A stretch of 64,000 nt of DNA. Source: JASHPR01 sp963815375. GTDB lineage: Bacteria > Actinomycetota > Actinomycetes > Streptosporangiales > Streptosporangiaceae. Of this stretch, positions 1-7,778 are shown in pieces. The stretch lies in NCBI GenBank assembly GCA_963815375.1, contig CAWFGX010000004.1, positions 1,116,001 through 1,180,000 of the forward strand. Reading direction: 5' to 3'. Under the pieces are notes generated by a model. The model made no database searches. It worked only from the letters and a program-made list of their open reading frames with translations, and was not told where the DNA came from. A program made the position numbers and the translations under genes. Positions within the stretch are counted from its first letter, which is position 1. Each line of letters opens with the position of its first letter.

Positions 1-63
1 GCTGCCCAGCACCTGCGCCGAAGCTGCCCTCCGGTGAGCGCCGCGGAGGCAAGCGAACCATGA
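1..63 (+). CDS. possible 3' end of an upstream gene (sensor kinase?), partial
   Basis: One frame is open from the window edge to a TGA at 61-63 that overlaps the ATG of the response regulator as ATGA, the usual junction in kinase-regulator operons. A second frame also closes at 35-37, so the true upstream reading frame is unclear. Only about 20 codons are visible and no kinase motif can be seen. The identity is inferred only from the habit of NarL-type regulators to follow a histidine kinase. Confidence 0.25.
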   Translation, partial: AAQHLRRSCPPVSAAEASEP

Positions 64-743
64 GCACTGAGGCAATCCGGATCGTGCTTGTTGACGATCA
101 GGAACTGGTCCGCACCGGGTTCCGGATGGTGCTCGACGCACAGCCGGACATGACGGTGGTCGGTGAGGCGGCCGACGGCCTCGCTGCCGTGACGTTCGCA
201 CGCGAGCACGACGCCGATGTCATGGTGATGGACGCGCGGATGCCACGAATGGACGGGGTCGCGGCGACCCAGCAGATCCGGCAGGCCGGCGACCGGCCGC
301 GGGTGCTCATGCTCACAACCTTCGACCTGGACGAGTACGCGTTCGCCGCGCTGAAGGCCGGGGCCAGCGGCTTCCTGCTCAAGGACGTGCCGCCAGAGGA
401 ACTGCTGTTCGCGATCCGCGCGGTGCACTCGGGTGATGCCGTTGTCGCCCCCTCGACTACGCGGCGGCTGATCGACAGGTTCGCGCCGATGCTCCCGGCC
501 GGGGATTCCGCGGTCGACGCTGAACTCGCGGAGCTGACAGAACGGGAACACGAGGTGCTGATCCTGGTCGCGCAGGGACTGTCGAACGCCGAACTGGCGG
601 CACGGCTGTTCGTCTCCGAGGCCACGGTGAAGACGCACGTGGGCCGGATCCTGGCGAAGCTCGGCCTGCGCGACCGCGTCCAGGCAGTGGTGTTCGCCTA
701 CGAGAACGGACTGGTCCGGGCCGGCCGCCGCGGCCAGGACTGA
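60..743 (+). CDS. NarL/LuxR-family two-component response regulator
   Basis: Cytoplasmic transcription factor of 227 residues. The N-terminal receiver domain (about residues 7-122) has the acidic pair in VDDQ, the phospho-acceptor Asp58 in VMDARMPRMDG and the conserved Lys108 in LLKDV. The C-terminal LuxR helix-turn-helix (about 158-218) has LTEREHEVLILVAQGLSNAE and the recognition helix region SEATVKTHV. A GGAGG ribosome site lies about 10 bases before the ATG. Its partner kinase would be the gene cut by the window edge. The target genes are unknown; the MHYT gene follows on the same strand after 74 bases. Confidence 0.93.
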   Translation: MSTEAIRIVLVDDQELVRTGFRMVLDAQPDMTVVGEAADGLAAVTFAREHDADVMVMDARMPRMDGVAATQQIRQAGDRPRVLMLTTFDLDEYAFAALKAGASGFLLKDVPPEELLFAIRAVHSGDAVVAPSTTRRLIDRFAPMLPAGDSAVDAELAELTEREHEVLILVAQGLSNAELAARLFVSEATVKTHVGRILAKLGLRDRVQAVVFAYENGLVRAGRRGQD

Positions 744-817
744 TCACTCTGCGCTCCGAAACGACCACATTCCGCAATTGCCTCCGCGCACCCAGGATAT
801 GCAGTATCGTCGCACGC

Positions 818-1765
818 ATGACTGGGGGAAATCACACTCTGTTAGTACTTGACTACTGGACGTTTGGACTGGCGACGCCTGGGATCAGCCTGGCCTTGTC
901 CTTCCTGGGGGCTCTCCTGGGCCTGCGGTGCGCTAGCCGGGCCCACGCCTGCCGGGGGCTGACGCGGGCGACATGGCTGCTGCTCGGCGGTGTTGCGATC
1001 GGCGCCCTCGGGGTCTGGGCGATGGATTTCATCGCGCTGCTCGGGTTCACGATCCGCGGCGAGGTCATCCGCTACGACATCCAGGCCACCGCGCTGAGCC
1101 TGCTGGTCGCCGTCGCTGTCATGTGCGGGTGCCTGCTGGTCGCCGGGTTCGGCAAGGCTCGTTCTGGCTGGCTGCTGGCTGGCGGCCTGGTGACCGGGAT
1201 TGGCGTGGCGGTCATGCATTACCTGGGGATGGCCGCGCTCCTTATACCCGCCCAGATCGCGTACGCGCCCGCGCCGATAATCGGTTCGGTCGTGCTGGCG
1301 ATCGGGGCGGCAACCGCCACGCTGGGGGCCGTGGCGCGTCCGCGGGCACTCGGGCCGACCGTGCTCGCGGCGCTGGTCGTGGCGGTCGCGGTCAGCGCGA
1401 TGCACTACACGGCGATGGCCGCGGTACGGCTGTACCCGGCTGGGCCTGCCCAGGCCAGCAGTGGCGGCGTCACTGTGCAGGGCCTCCTGCTCCCGCTGAT
1501 CATCGGCATCACCGTCGTTGTGTTCCTGGTCGGGTCGGTCATCGCGCTGTCCCCTACCGCTGATGCGATCCGCTACGACAAGGCGCTGCTGGACGACATC
1601 CGGAGGCACGCCGACTCGTCCCTCGAGGCCACGCCGCTGCCTATGGAGGATGTGGGGAAGCACCTGGCCGCGCCGCGGTCGTCGCCCCCGTGGACGTTCG
1701 CGGAGCTGCGCCGCCCTTCGCCCAGCCCGGCGATCACCGGCCGAAGCAGCCTGCGCCGCTCCTGA
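818..1765 (+). CDS. MHYT-domain integral membrane protein
   Basis: A 315-residue protein with about seven hydrophobic segments. Three MHYT-type motifs are visible: a degenerate WAMDFIALLGF, then VMHYLGMAAL and AMHYTAMAAV. MHYT domains are membrane sensors proposed to bind copper and to sense diatomic gases; in other bacteria they are fused to GGDEF/EAL domains. This one has no output domain, only a short hydrophilic tail. The tail may be frameshifted: about 1680-1866 another frame reads a charged, coding-like C-terminus ending at TAG 1864-1866 (see findings). The start ATG follows a -10-like cagtat. Confidence 0.85.
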   Translation: MTGGNHTLLVLDYWTFGLATPGISLALSFLGALLGLRCASRAHACRGLTRATWLLLGGVAIGALGVWAMDFIALLGFTIRGEVIRYDIQATALSLLVAVAVMCGCLLVAGFGKARSGWLLAGGLVTGIGVAVMHYLGMAALLIPAQIAYAPAPIIGSVVLAIGAATATLGAVARPRALGPTVLAALVVAVAVSAMHYTAMAAVRLYPAGPAQASSGGVTVQGLLLPLIIGITVVVFLVGSVIALSPTADAIRYDKALLDDIRRHADSSLEATPLPMEDVGKHLAAPRSSPPWTFAELRRPSPSPAITGRSSLRRS

Positions 1766-1880
1766 TCCCGCTGGCGGCTGTCGCCCTGTCGCCGACCGAG
1801 GAGGAGATTCTCGGCGAGGTCGACCTGATGGACCGCATCGGCAGGCTCCGCTCGCAGGCGCCGTAGAACAATAGGGTCCG

Positions 1881-2459
1881 ATGGGAGACGACCCAGGCCA
1901 GGCCTTCGAAGGGCAAGCCAGCGGCGGGCAGACCGGCTGGCTGCTGCTCGTGTACCGGGTGCCGTCCGAGCCGACGAGGCTGCGCGCGACTGTCTGGCGG
2001 CGGCTGAAGAGCCTGGGCGCCATCTACCTGCAGAACTCCGCGGCCGCGCTGCCGGCCAGCGTCGCCGCCGAACGCTCGCTGCGCAAGCTCAGGAGCGAGA
2101 TCCTCGACATGTCAGGCACCGCGGCGCTGCTGTCCTGCACGGTGCTGGCTGGCGAGCAGGAGGTCCGGGCTGCGTTCCAGGCTGCCCGCGATGACGAGTA
2201 CGAGGAGATCATCGACAAATGCGGGGACTTCCTCGCCGAAGTGAAGAAGGAGTACACGGCCAGCCACTTCACCTACGCCGAGCTGGAGGAGAACGAGGTG
2301 GACCTGGTCAAGCTGAGGAACTGGCTGGAGCGAGTACGCCAGCGCGACGTCTTCGGCGCCTCGGGCCGGCAGCAAGCCGAGAACCAACTCGGCGAGTGCG
2401 AGGAGGCGCTGGAAGCCTACGCGGCGAGGGTGTACGCCGAGGAGGGTGAGAGCCGCTAG
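1881..2459 (+). CDS. ChrB N-terminal-domain protein (chromate resistance family)
   Basis: A 192-residue soluble protein. Residues 18-60 (WLLLVYRVPSEPTRLRATVW, then RRLKSLGAIYLQNSAAALP) match the conserved start of ChrB, the chromate-sensing regulator. It covers roughly the N-terminal half of classical ChrB and lacks the C-terminal half. The rest is helical and charged (YEEIIDKCGDFLAEV). No chrA transporter is beside it, so a role in chromate resistance is not shown here; stand-alone ChrB-N proteins are common in actinobacteria. The start has only a weak ribosome site. Confidence 0.75.
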   Translation: MGDDPGQAFEGQASGGQTGWLLLVYRVPSEPTRLRATVWRRLKSLGAIYLQNSAAALPASVAAERSLRKLRSEILDMSGTAALLSCTVLAGEQEVRAAFQAARDDEYEEIIDKCGDFLAEVKKEYTASHFTYAELEENEVDLVKLRNWLERVRQRDVFGASGRQQAENQLGECEEALEAYAARVYAEEGESR

Positions 2460-2484
2460 GCGCGCCGGGGCATCGCCCGGTGGT

Positions 2485-2688
2485 TCAGTGCCGGCGGGTC
2501 GCCCGCCACAGGCTCAGCGGCAGCAGCAGCACCAGGAACACCGGCAGCAGCCACCAGGCGGGGACCACGGTGCGGCTCAGCGCGTAGGTCAGTGCCAGGC
2601 CGGCCGCCACGCCGGCAGCGACCAGCCAGTCGTCGCCGATGATGAAGTCGTACCAGAACGCGGCGAAAGCGCGGAGGCGGTGCATCAT
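2485..2688 (-). CDS. small two-helix membrane protein
   Basis: A 67-residue protein starting MMHRLRAFAAFWYDFIIGDD. Two hydrophobic helices follow (WLVAAGVAAGLALTYALS and VVPAWWLLPVFLVLLLPLSL), then a basic end (WRATRRH). Its ATG overlaps the stop of the upstream membrane protein gene as ATGA at 2685-2688, so the two are very likely co-translated. No family name can be given. It probably works with the COG4280-like protein as a membrane partner. Confidence 0.75.
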   Translation of the reverse strand: MMHRLRAFAAFWYDFIIGDDWLVAAGVAAGLALTYALSRTVVPAWWLLPVFLVLLLPLSLWRATRRH

Positions 2689-3491
2689 GCGGATCGGCTC
2701 CCTTCGGCACCGGCGCGGACCGGGACGTCGGCGACGCCAGCGCCGCCTGTGGCCGGCCGCTGGCCCCGGGTATTCCGCCGCATGATCGCGACGAGCCCGA
2801 GCGCGAATACAGCGATGGCCGGGATGAGCACGAGCAGCGCGGCGTCGGACCCAGGCCAGTGCGCGCCCGCGCCCTCCGCGCCCCAGAAGGTGCCGAAGCC
2901 GGTGAGCATGATGCCGACCACGAACTTCAGCGTGTTCTCCGGAACCCGGGACAACGGGGCCCGGACGGCTGCCCCGGCGATCGCCACGACGGCGATGGCG
3001 GCGGCCGCAGCGATCGCGGCCAGCCCGATGTCGCGGGAATTGCTGCCGAACGTGAGCACGATGAATACGACCTCGAGCCCCTCGAGCAGCACGCCCTTGA
3101 ACGACAGCGTGAAACCGTACCAGTCGGGCACCATTCCTACCCGCCTGCGAGGCTGCTCCCCCGCGGCGGTGAGCTTCGCGGTGAAGATCTTGTCCTCGTC
3201 GTGCAGCGCCTTGTGGCCGCTCGCCCGCAGGATCGCCTTGCGCAGCCACTGCAGCCCGAATGCCAGCAGCAGAGCGCCGACGAACAGCCGCAAGCCGTGC
3301 AGCGGGATCTCGGACACTGCCGGGCCTGCCACTGCGACGATGACCGCGAGGACGGCGAGCGCGACGCCCATGCCAGTCGCCGCTGATCGCCAGTCCCTGG
3401 CCGTGCCCGCCGCCAGGACGATGGTCGTGGCCTCGACGGCCTCGACTGCGCAGGCCAAGAACACCGCGATGAACAGCGCACCGCTACCCAC
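2685..3491 (-). CDS. COG4280-like integral membrane protein
   Basis: A 268-residue protein with about six transmembrane helices. It starts MGSGALFIAVFLACAVEAVE, and an acidic motif recurs in the second half (GVLLEGLEVVFIVLTFG). The pair of E-x-x-E helices in two half-repeats resembles the GDT1/UPF0016 and COG4280 type of predicted cation transporters; substrate unknown. A cytosolic loop of about 40 residues separates the halves. It heads a two-gene operon with the 67-residue membrane protein and is divergent from pepA. Two TetR-like palindromes lie just upstream of its start. Confidence 0.8.
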   Translation of the reverse strand: MGSGALFIAVFLACAVEAVEATTIVLAAGTARDWRSAATGMGVALAVLAVIVAVAGPAVSEIPLHGLRLFVGALLLAFGLQWLRKAILRASGHKALHDEDKIFTAKLTAAGEQPRRRVGMVPDWYGFTLSFKGVLLEGLEVVFIVLTFGSNSRDIGLAAIAAAAAIAVVAIAGAAVRAPLSRVPENTLKFVVGIMLTGFGTFWGAEGAGAHWPGSDAALLVLIPAIAVFALGLVAIMRRNTRGQRPATGGAGVADVPVRAGAEGSRSA

Positions 3492-3533
3492 GGAACCTCC
3501 CTGCCCTCCCTGCTCCCAGCGGGCATCTCAGTC

Positions 3534-3568
3534 TAACAGCTGTCAGAACACGCAGCTGACACCTGTTA
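3534..3568. promoter_or_regulatory. 13-bp inverted repeat / two TetR-type operator-like palindromes
   Basis: TAACAGCTGTCAG (3534-3546) and CTGACACCTGTTA (3556-3568) are inverted repeats matching at 12 of 13 positions, with a 9-base spacer. Each arm is itself a near-palindrome of the TnACA-n2-TGTnA type typical of TetR-family operators. The site sits in the divergent region between the COG4280-like gene (start 3491) and pepA (start 3690). A hairpin is the alternative, but no gene ends here, so an operator is preferred. Confidence 0.5.
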
Positions 3569-3689
3569 TTTCGGCCGAGCTAGAGCGTTACGGACAGGCT
3601 GGCGTCGCTGCGCCGAGGTTCCCGAAGCCCGGGCGGGCTGACGAGCCGGCCGTGATCGGCGCGGCCGGGCAGGCACTAGGCTCAGAGCC

Positions 3690-5195
3690 GTGACCACGAT
3701 GCTGCAGACCAGTACCGAGTTGCCGCGCGATGCCCGCGCCGATGCGATCGTCATCGGAGTAGCCAGAGGAGCCGACGGGCCGCTGCTCGCGCCAGGCGCC
3801 GAGGATGTAGACGAGGCGCTGGGCGGAAGGCTCACTGAGACCCTCGCCACCCTCGGCGCGACCGGCGACGCGGAGGAAGTCACCACGATCGCGTCGGCCG
3901 GCCAGCTGAAGGCGCCGCTGATCGCCGCGGTCGGCATCGGCCCGGCCGGAGGTCACACAGCCGGGGACGGACCCCCTCTGGACGGCGAGTTGCTGCGCCG
4001 CGCAGCGGGCGCCGCGGTCCGCGGGCTGGTGGCCAAGAAGGCACAGCAGATCGCACTGGCCCTGCCCGCGCGTGACGCCGCCGAGGCCGAGGCCGTCGGC
4101 CTGGGCGCGCTGCTCGGCAGCTATGTGTTTACCAGGTACACCGCGAGCAAGCCCGACACCGAACTGACCCTGCTGTGTCACGGCGCCGCCGCTGCGGGCG
4201 CGTCCCGCGCGCAGGTGCTGGGAACTGCCGTGTCGCTGGTGCGCGACCTGGTGAACACCGGTCCCTCGGACCTCTACCCGGCCACGTTCGCCGCCGAGGC
4301 ACAGCGCGTCGCCGCCCATGCTGGCCTGGCCGTCGAGGTGCTGGACGAGAAGCAGCTCGCCGAGGGCGGCTACGGCGGGATCACCGGCGTTGGCCAGGGG
4401 TCGGTGCACCCGCCCCGCCTGGTCCGGCTCGCCTACACTCACCCGGACGCGACCCAGACGCTAGTACTGGCCGGCAAGGGCATCACGTTCGACTCGGGCG
4501 GCCTCTCGCTGAAGCCCCCGAAGTCGATGGAGTGGATGAAGTCGGACATGGCCGGCGCCGCCGCAGTGCTGGCTGCGCTGACCGCGATCGCCGCACTGGG
4601 CCCGGCAGTTAACGTCATCGGCTACCTGGCGATCGCCGAGAACATGCCGGGCGGGAGGGCCCAGCGGCCCTCGGATGTGATCACTATCTACGGCGGCAAG
4701 ACGGTCGAGGTGCTGAACACAGACGCCGAGGGGCGGCTGGTGCTCGCCGACGCGCTGGCCAAGTCTGCCGATGACTCCCCGCACCTGCTGGTCGACATTG
4801 CCACCCTCACCGGAGCGCAGCTCGTCGCGCTCGGCCCCCGCATCTCCGGGGTGATGGCCAACAGTGACGAGGTGCGTAACGGCATCGCGGACGCGGCCGG
4901 CCGGGCGGGCGAGGCGGCCTGGCCGATGCCGCTGCCCGAGGAACTGCGCAAGGGCCTTGACTCGCCAGTCGCGGACATCGCCAACGTGACCCCCGACAGG
5001 AATGGCGGAATGCTAGTCGGCGGTTTGTTCCTGAGGGAGTTCGTTCCCGACGGGGTCCGGTGGGCGCACCTGGACATCGCTGGGCCCGCGTACAACCCGG
5101 GTGAGCCCTTCGGGTACACGCCCAGAGGCGGAACGGGAGCGGCCGCGCGCACGCTCGTCCAGATCGCGCTCGACGTGGCGGACGGGCGGCTCTAG
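3690..5195 (+). CDS. pepA: cytosol leucyl aminopeptidase (M17 family)
   Basis: Two-metal aminopeptidase that releases N-terminal residues from peptides. It has 501 residues, normal for the family. The metal and catalytic motifs are complete: GKGITFDSGG (about residue 262), KSDMAGAAAVL and the signature NTDAEGRL (about residue 343). It starts with GTG. The position next to lipoate-enzyme genes matches the location of the M. tuberculosis homologue pepB (Rv2213). lpdA follows after 32 bases on the same strand. Confidence 0.96.
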   Translation: MTTMLQTSTELPRDARADAIVIGVARGADGPLLAPGAEDVDEALGGRLTETLATLGATGDAEEVTTIASAGQLKAPLIAAVGIGPAGGHTAGDGPPLDGELLRRAAGAAVRGLVAKKAQQIALALPARDAAEAEAVGLGALLGSYVFTRYTASKPDTELTLLCHGAAAAGASRAQVLGTAVSLVRDLVNTGPSDLYPATFAAEAQRVAAHAGLAVEVLDEKQLAEGGYGGITGVGQGSVHPPRLVRLAYTHPDATQTLVLAGKGITFDSGGLSLKPPKSMEWMKSDMAGAAAVLAALTAIAALGPAVNVIGYLAIAENMPGGRAQRPSDVITIYGGKTVEVLNTDAEGRLVLADALAKSADDSPHLLVDIATLTGAQLVALGPRISGVMANSDEVRNGIADAAGRAGEAAWPMPLPEELRKGLDSPVADIANVTPDRNGGMLVGGLFLREFVPDGVRWAHLDIAGPAYNPGEPFGYTPRGGTGAAARTLVQIALDVADGRL

Positions 5196-5227
5196 CCAGG
5201 CTTGGACTGGCGGAAAGGAAGTTCATC

Positions 5228-6607
5228 GTGGCGGACCAAGGCAGCTACGACATCGTCATCCTCGGTGGCGGCAGCGGCGGCTACGCCTGCGCGCTGCGAG
5301 CGGCCGAGCTCGGGAAGCGCGTGGCGCTGATCGAGAAGGACAAGGTCGGCGGCACCTGCCTGCACCGCGGATGCATTCCGACCAAGGCGCTGCTGCACGC
5401 CGCCGAGGTCGCCGACCAGGCGCGGGAGAGCGCCACGTTCGGGGTGCGGGCCAGCCTGGACGGCATCGACATGGCCGGAGTTAACGCTTACAAGGACAAG
5501 GTGGTTACCCGGCTCTGGAAGGGGCTGACCGGCCTGATCGGCAGCCGGCACATCGACATCATCCAGGGCGACGGGCGCCTGGTGTCGCCGACCGCGGTGC
5601 AGGTCGGTGACACCCGGATCGAGGGCACGCACGTGGTCCTGGCCAGCGGCTCCGAGGCACGCAGCCTCCCGGGGCTGGAGATCGACGGTCAGCGGGTGAT
5701 CACCAGTGACCAGGCGCTGACGCTCGACCGCGTGCCCGCGTCCGTGGTCATCCTCGGCGGCGGCGTGATCGGCGTCGAGTTCGCCAGCGTGTGGCGGTCG
5801 TTCGGCGCTGAGGTCACGATCGTCGAGATGCTGCCGCACCTGCTGCCGCTCGAGGACGAGTCAAGCTCGCGGCTGCTGGAGCGAGCGTTCCGCCGGCGCG
5901 GCATCGGGTTCAAGACCGGCACGCGGTTCGAGGGCGTCAAGCAGAGCGACTCCGGCATCACGGTCACGCTCGAGGGCGGCGCCACCGTCGACGCCGAGCT
6001 GTTGCTCGTCGCTGTGGGCCGTGGCCCGGTCTCGGCCGGTCTCGGCTACGAGGAAGCCGGCGTTGCGATGGACCGCGGTTACGTGCTCGTCGACGAGTAC
6101 TGCCAGACCGGCGTTCCCACGATCTCGGCGGTCGGCGACCTCACCCCGGGCCCGCAGCTCGCGCACGTCGGCTTCGCCGAGGGCATCCTGGTCGCCGAGC
6201 GGCTCGGCGGGCTCTCGGTCACGTCCATCGACTACGAGGGCGTGCCGAGGGTCACCTACAGCGACCCGGAGGTCGCGTCGGTGGGCATCACGGCGGCGAC
6301 CGCGGCCGAGCGCGGGATCACAACCACCGAGGTCACGTATGACCTCGCAGGCAACGGCAAGAGCCAGATCCTGCAGACCTCCGGCGCGGCCAAGGTCATC
6401 GCGGCCGCTGACGGCGGCGAGGTGCTCGGGATTCACCTGGTCGGCTCGCGGGTCGGCGAGCTGATCGCCGAAGGCCAGCTGATCTACAACTGGGACGCCA
6501 CACCGTCCGACGTTGCCCAGCTCATCCATCCGCACCCCACCCAGTCGGAGATAATCGGCGAGGCGCACCTGGCGCTGGCGGGAAAGCCGCTCCACTTCCA
6601 CTCATAA
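5228..6607 (+). CDS. lpdA: dihydrolipoamide dehydrogenase (E3)
   Basis: FAD/NAD-dependent E3 that reoxidises dihydrolipoamide of the 2-oxoacid dehydrogenase complexes. It has 459 residues. Visible are the FAD fold GGGSGGYACA, the redox disulfide in GGTCLHRGCIPTKALL, the NAD fold GGGVIGVEFASVW and the C-terminal His-Glu pair in HPHPTQSEIIGE. It starts with GTG behind an AAGGAAG ribosome site. It lies directly upstream of the E2 gene, with a strong hairpin between them. The pairing of E3 and E2 suggests a 2-oxoglutarate or pyruvate complex whose E1 is elsewhere. Confidence 0.96.
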   Translation: MADQGSYDIVILGGGSGGYACALRAAELGKRVALIEKDKVGGTCLHRGCIPTKALLHAAEVADQARESATFGVRASLDGIDMAGVNAYKDKVVTRLWKGLTGLIGSRHIDIIQGDGRLVSPTAVQVGDTRIEGTHVVLASGSEARSLPGLEIDGQRVITSDQALTLDRVPASVVILGGGVIGVEFASVWRSFGAEVTIVEMLPHLLPLEDESSSRLLERAFRRRGIGFKTGTRFEGVKQSDSGITVTLEGGATVDAELLLVAVGRGPVSAGLGYEEAGVAMDRGYVLVDEYCQTGVPTISAVGDLTPGPQLAHVGFAEGILVAERLGGLSVTSIDYEGVPRVTYSDPEVASVGITAATAAERGITTTEVTYDLAGNGKSQILQTSGAAKVIAAADGGEVLGIHLVGSRVGELIAEGQLIYNWDATPSDVAQLIHPHPTQSEIIGEAHLALAGKPLHFHS

Positions 6608-6611
6608 TCAG

Positions 6612-6634
6612 CACCCGGCTCCGGGAGCCGGGTG
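6612..6634 (+). terminator. perfect 11-bp-arm hairpin between lpdA and the E2 gene
   Basis: CACCCGGCTCC and GGAGCCGGGTG are perfectly complementary around a single central G, five bases after the lpdA stop. No T-run follows, so it is either a GC-rich terminator without a U tract or an RNA-stabilising or attenuating hairpin within an lpdA-E2 transcript. Confidence 0.5.
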
Positions 6635-6687
6635 TCATGGGCCACGCGCAGGCGTGGACCGCATCAGCGAAGGAGTCTCGGGAAGCC

Positions 6688-7506
6688 ATGCCGGTCTCGG
6701 TAACCATGCCCCAGCTTGGTGAGAGCGTCACCGAGGGCACTGTCACGCGCTGGCTGAAGCGCGAGGGTGAGCGAGTCGAGGCCGACGAGCCGCTCCTCGA
6801 AGTATCGACCGACAAGGTCGACACCGAGATACCCTCGCCGGTCTCCGGCACCGTCCGCGGCATCACCGTCGCAGAGGACGAGACGGTCGCCGTCGGCGCC
6901 GAGCTCGCCGTCATCGACGAGGACGGTGCCGCGTCCGGATCCGGCGGAGCGCCGGCCTACGAGCAATCCCCTTACCAGACGCCGTATCCGGAGCCAGCGC
7001 CTCAGCCGGTGGCCGAGCCTGCGGGGTACTGGCCGCCGGAGCAGCAGCCGGCTGCTGCCTATGTGCCGCAGCAGGCCCCCGAGCCGGGGCCCCCGCCCAG
7101 CCGGCCGTACCGGCCGCCGAGGCACTGCCACAGGCACCACCGGCACCGCCAGCCGCCGCAGCGTCCCCGCCTGCGCCACCCGCACCCGAGCCGGCCGCCC
7201 CGGTTCAGCCAGCCCCGGTGCAGCCAGGTCCCGTGCAGCCAGCAGCAGCGGGGCCAGCGCCGCAGCAGGCTGAGGCTCCGACGACCAACGGCGTGCAGCC
7301 AGGGTCGGCCGCCGACAGCCCGTACGTCACGCCTCTGGTGCGCAAGCTGGCGGCCGAGCACGGGATTGACCTGGCCACCGTACCGGGTACCGGCGTGGGC
7401 GGCCGGATCCGCAAGCAGGACGTGCTTGAGGCCGCCCGGGCACTGCGCGGTGCCGCCGCTGATGCACCGCCAGTGGCCCAGCCAGCCGCTGCCGCACCGG
7501 CCATGA
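6688..7506 (+). CDS. E2 N-terminal fragment: lipoyl domain
   Basis: The fragment begins MPVSVTMPQLGESVTEGTVT at the ATG with an AGGAG about 12 bases upstream. The lipoylated lysine is in STDKVDTEI (about residue 43). The sense sequence ends near residue 135; after that the frame reads a His/Arg/Pro-rich artefact up to its stop. LipB and LipA, encoded about 6 kb downstream, would lipoylate this lysine. Confidence 0.6.
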   Translation: MPVSVTMPQLGESVTEGTVTRWLKREGERVEADEPLLEVSTDKVDTEIPSPVSGTVRGITVAEDETVAVGAELAVIDEDGAASGSGGAPAYEQSPYQTPYPEPAPQPVAEPAGYWPPEQQPAAAYVPQQAPEPGPPPSRPYRPPRHCHRHHRHRQPPQRPRLRHPHPSRPPRFSQPRCSQVPCSQQQRGQRRSRLRLRRPTACSQGRPPTARTSRLWCASWRPSTGLTWPPYRVPAWAAGSASRTCLRPPGHCAVPPLMHRQWPSQPLPHRP

Positions 7507-7778
7507 CGGAGCAAACGGCGATGCAGCAGGCGTCCGCCCCACCGGCAGCAGCACCGCTGGTGCCTGCGGAAGCGCAGCCACAGCCCGCCGCGGCGGCGGC
7601 GGCAGCAGCAGCAGCTCCCCCGGCTGAGGCAGCCCCGCCAGCGACAGCACCGCAGGCCCCGGCCCAGCCACCAGCGGCGCCGGGGCCGGCCCGGCCCGGC
7701 CGGCCGCCGCGCCGTCCGCTCTGCGCGGCCGGACCGAGAAGCTGTCGCGGTCGCGCCAGATCATCGCGCAGCGCATGA
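7218..7778 (+). CDS. E2 middle fragment: peripheral subunit-binding domain
   Basis: The real sense sequence in this frame already starts near 7083. It contains the E1/E3-binding domain YVTPLVRKLAAEHGIDLATV, followed by GTGVGGRIRKQDVLEAA, then a long Ala/Pro linker. Its TGA overlaps the ATG of the catalytic fragment as ATGA at 7775-7778, which is probably fortuitous. Confidence 0.45.
   Translation: MQPGPVQPAAAGPAPQQAEAPTTNGVQPGSAADSPYVTPLVRKLAAEHGIDLATVPGTGVGGRIRKQDVLEAARALRGAAADAPPVAQPAAAAPAMTEQTAMQQASAPPAAAPLVPAEAQPQPAAAAAAAAAAPPAEAAPPATAPQAPAQPPAAPGPARPGRPPRRPLCAAGPRSCRGRARSSRSA

Noticed and set aside
2446..3693. Long plus-strand open frame (415 codons)
   Set aside because: Opposite the well-supported membrane operon; the protein is Ser/Ala/Pro low-complexity with no motif.
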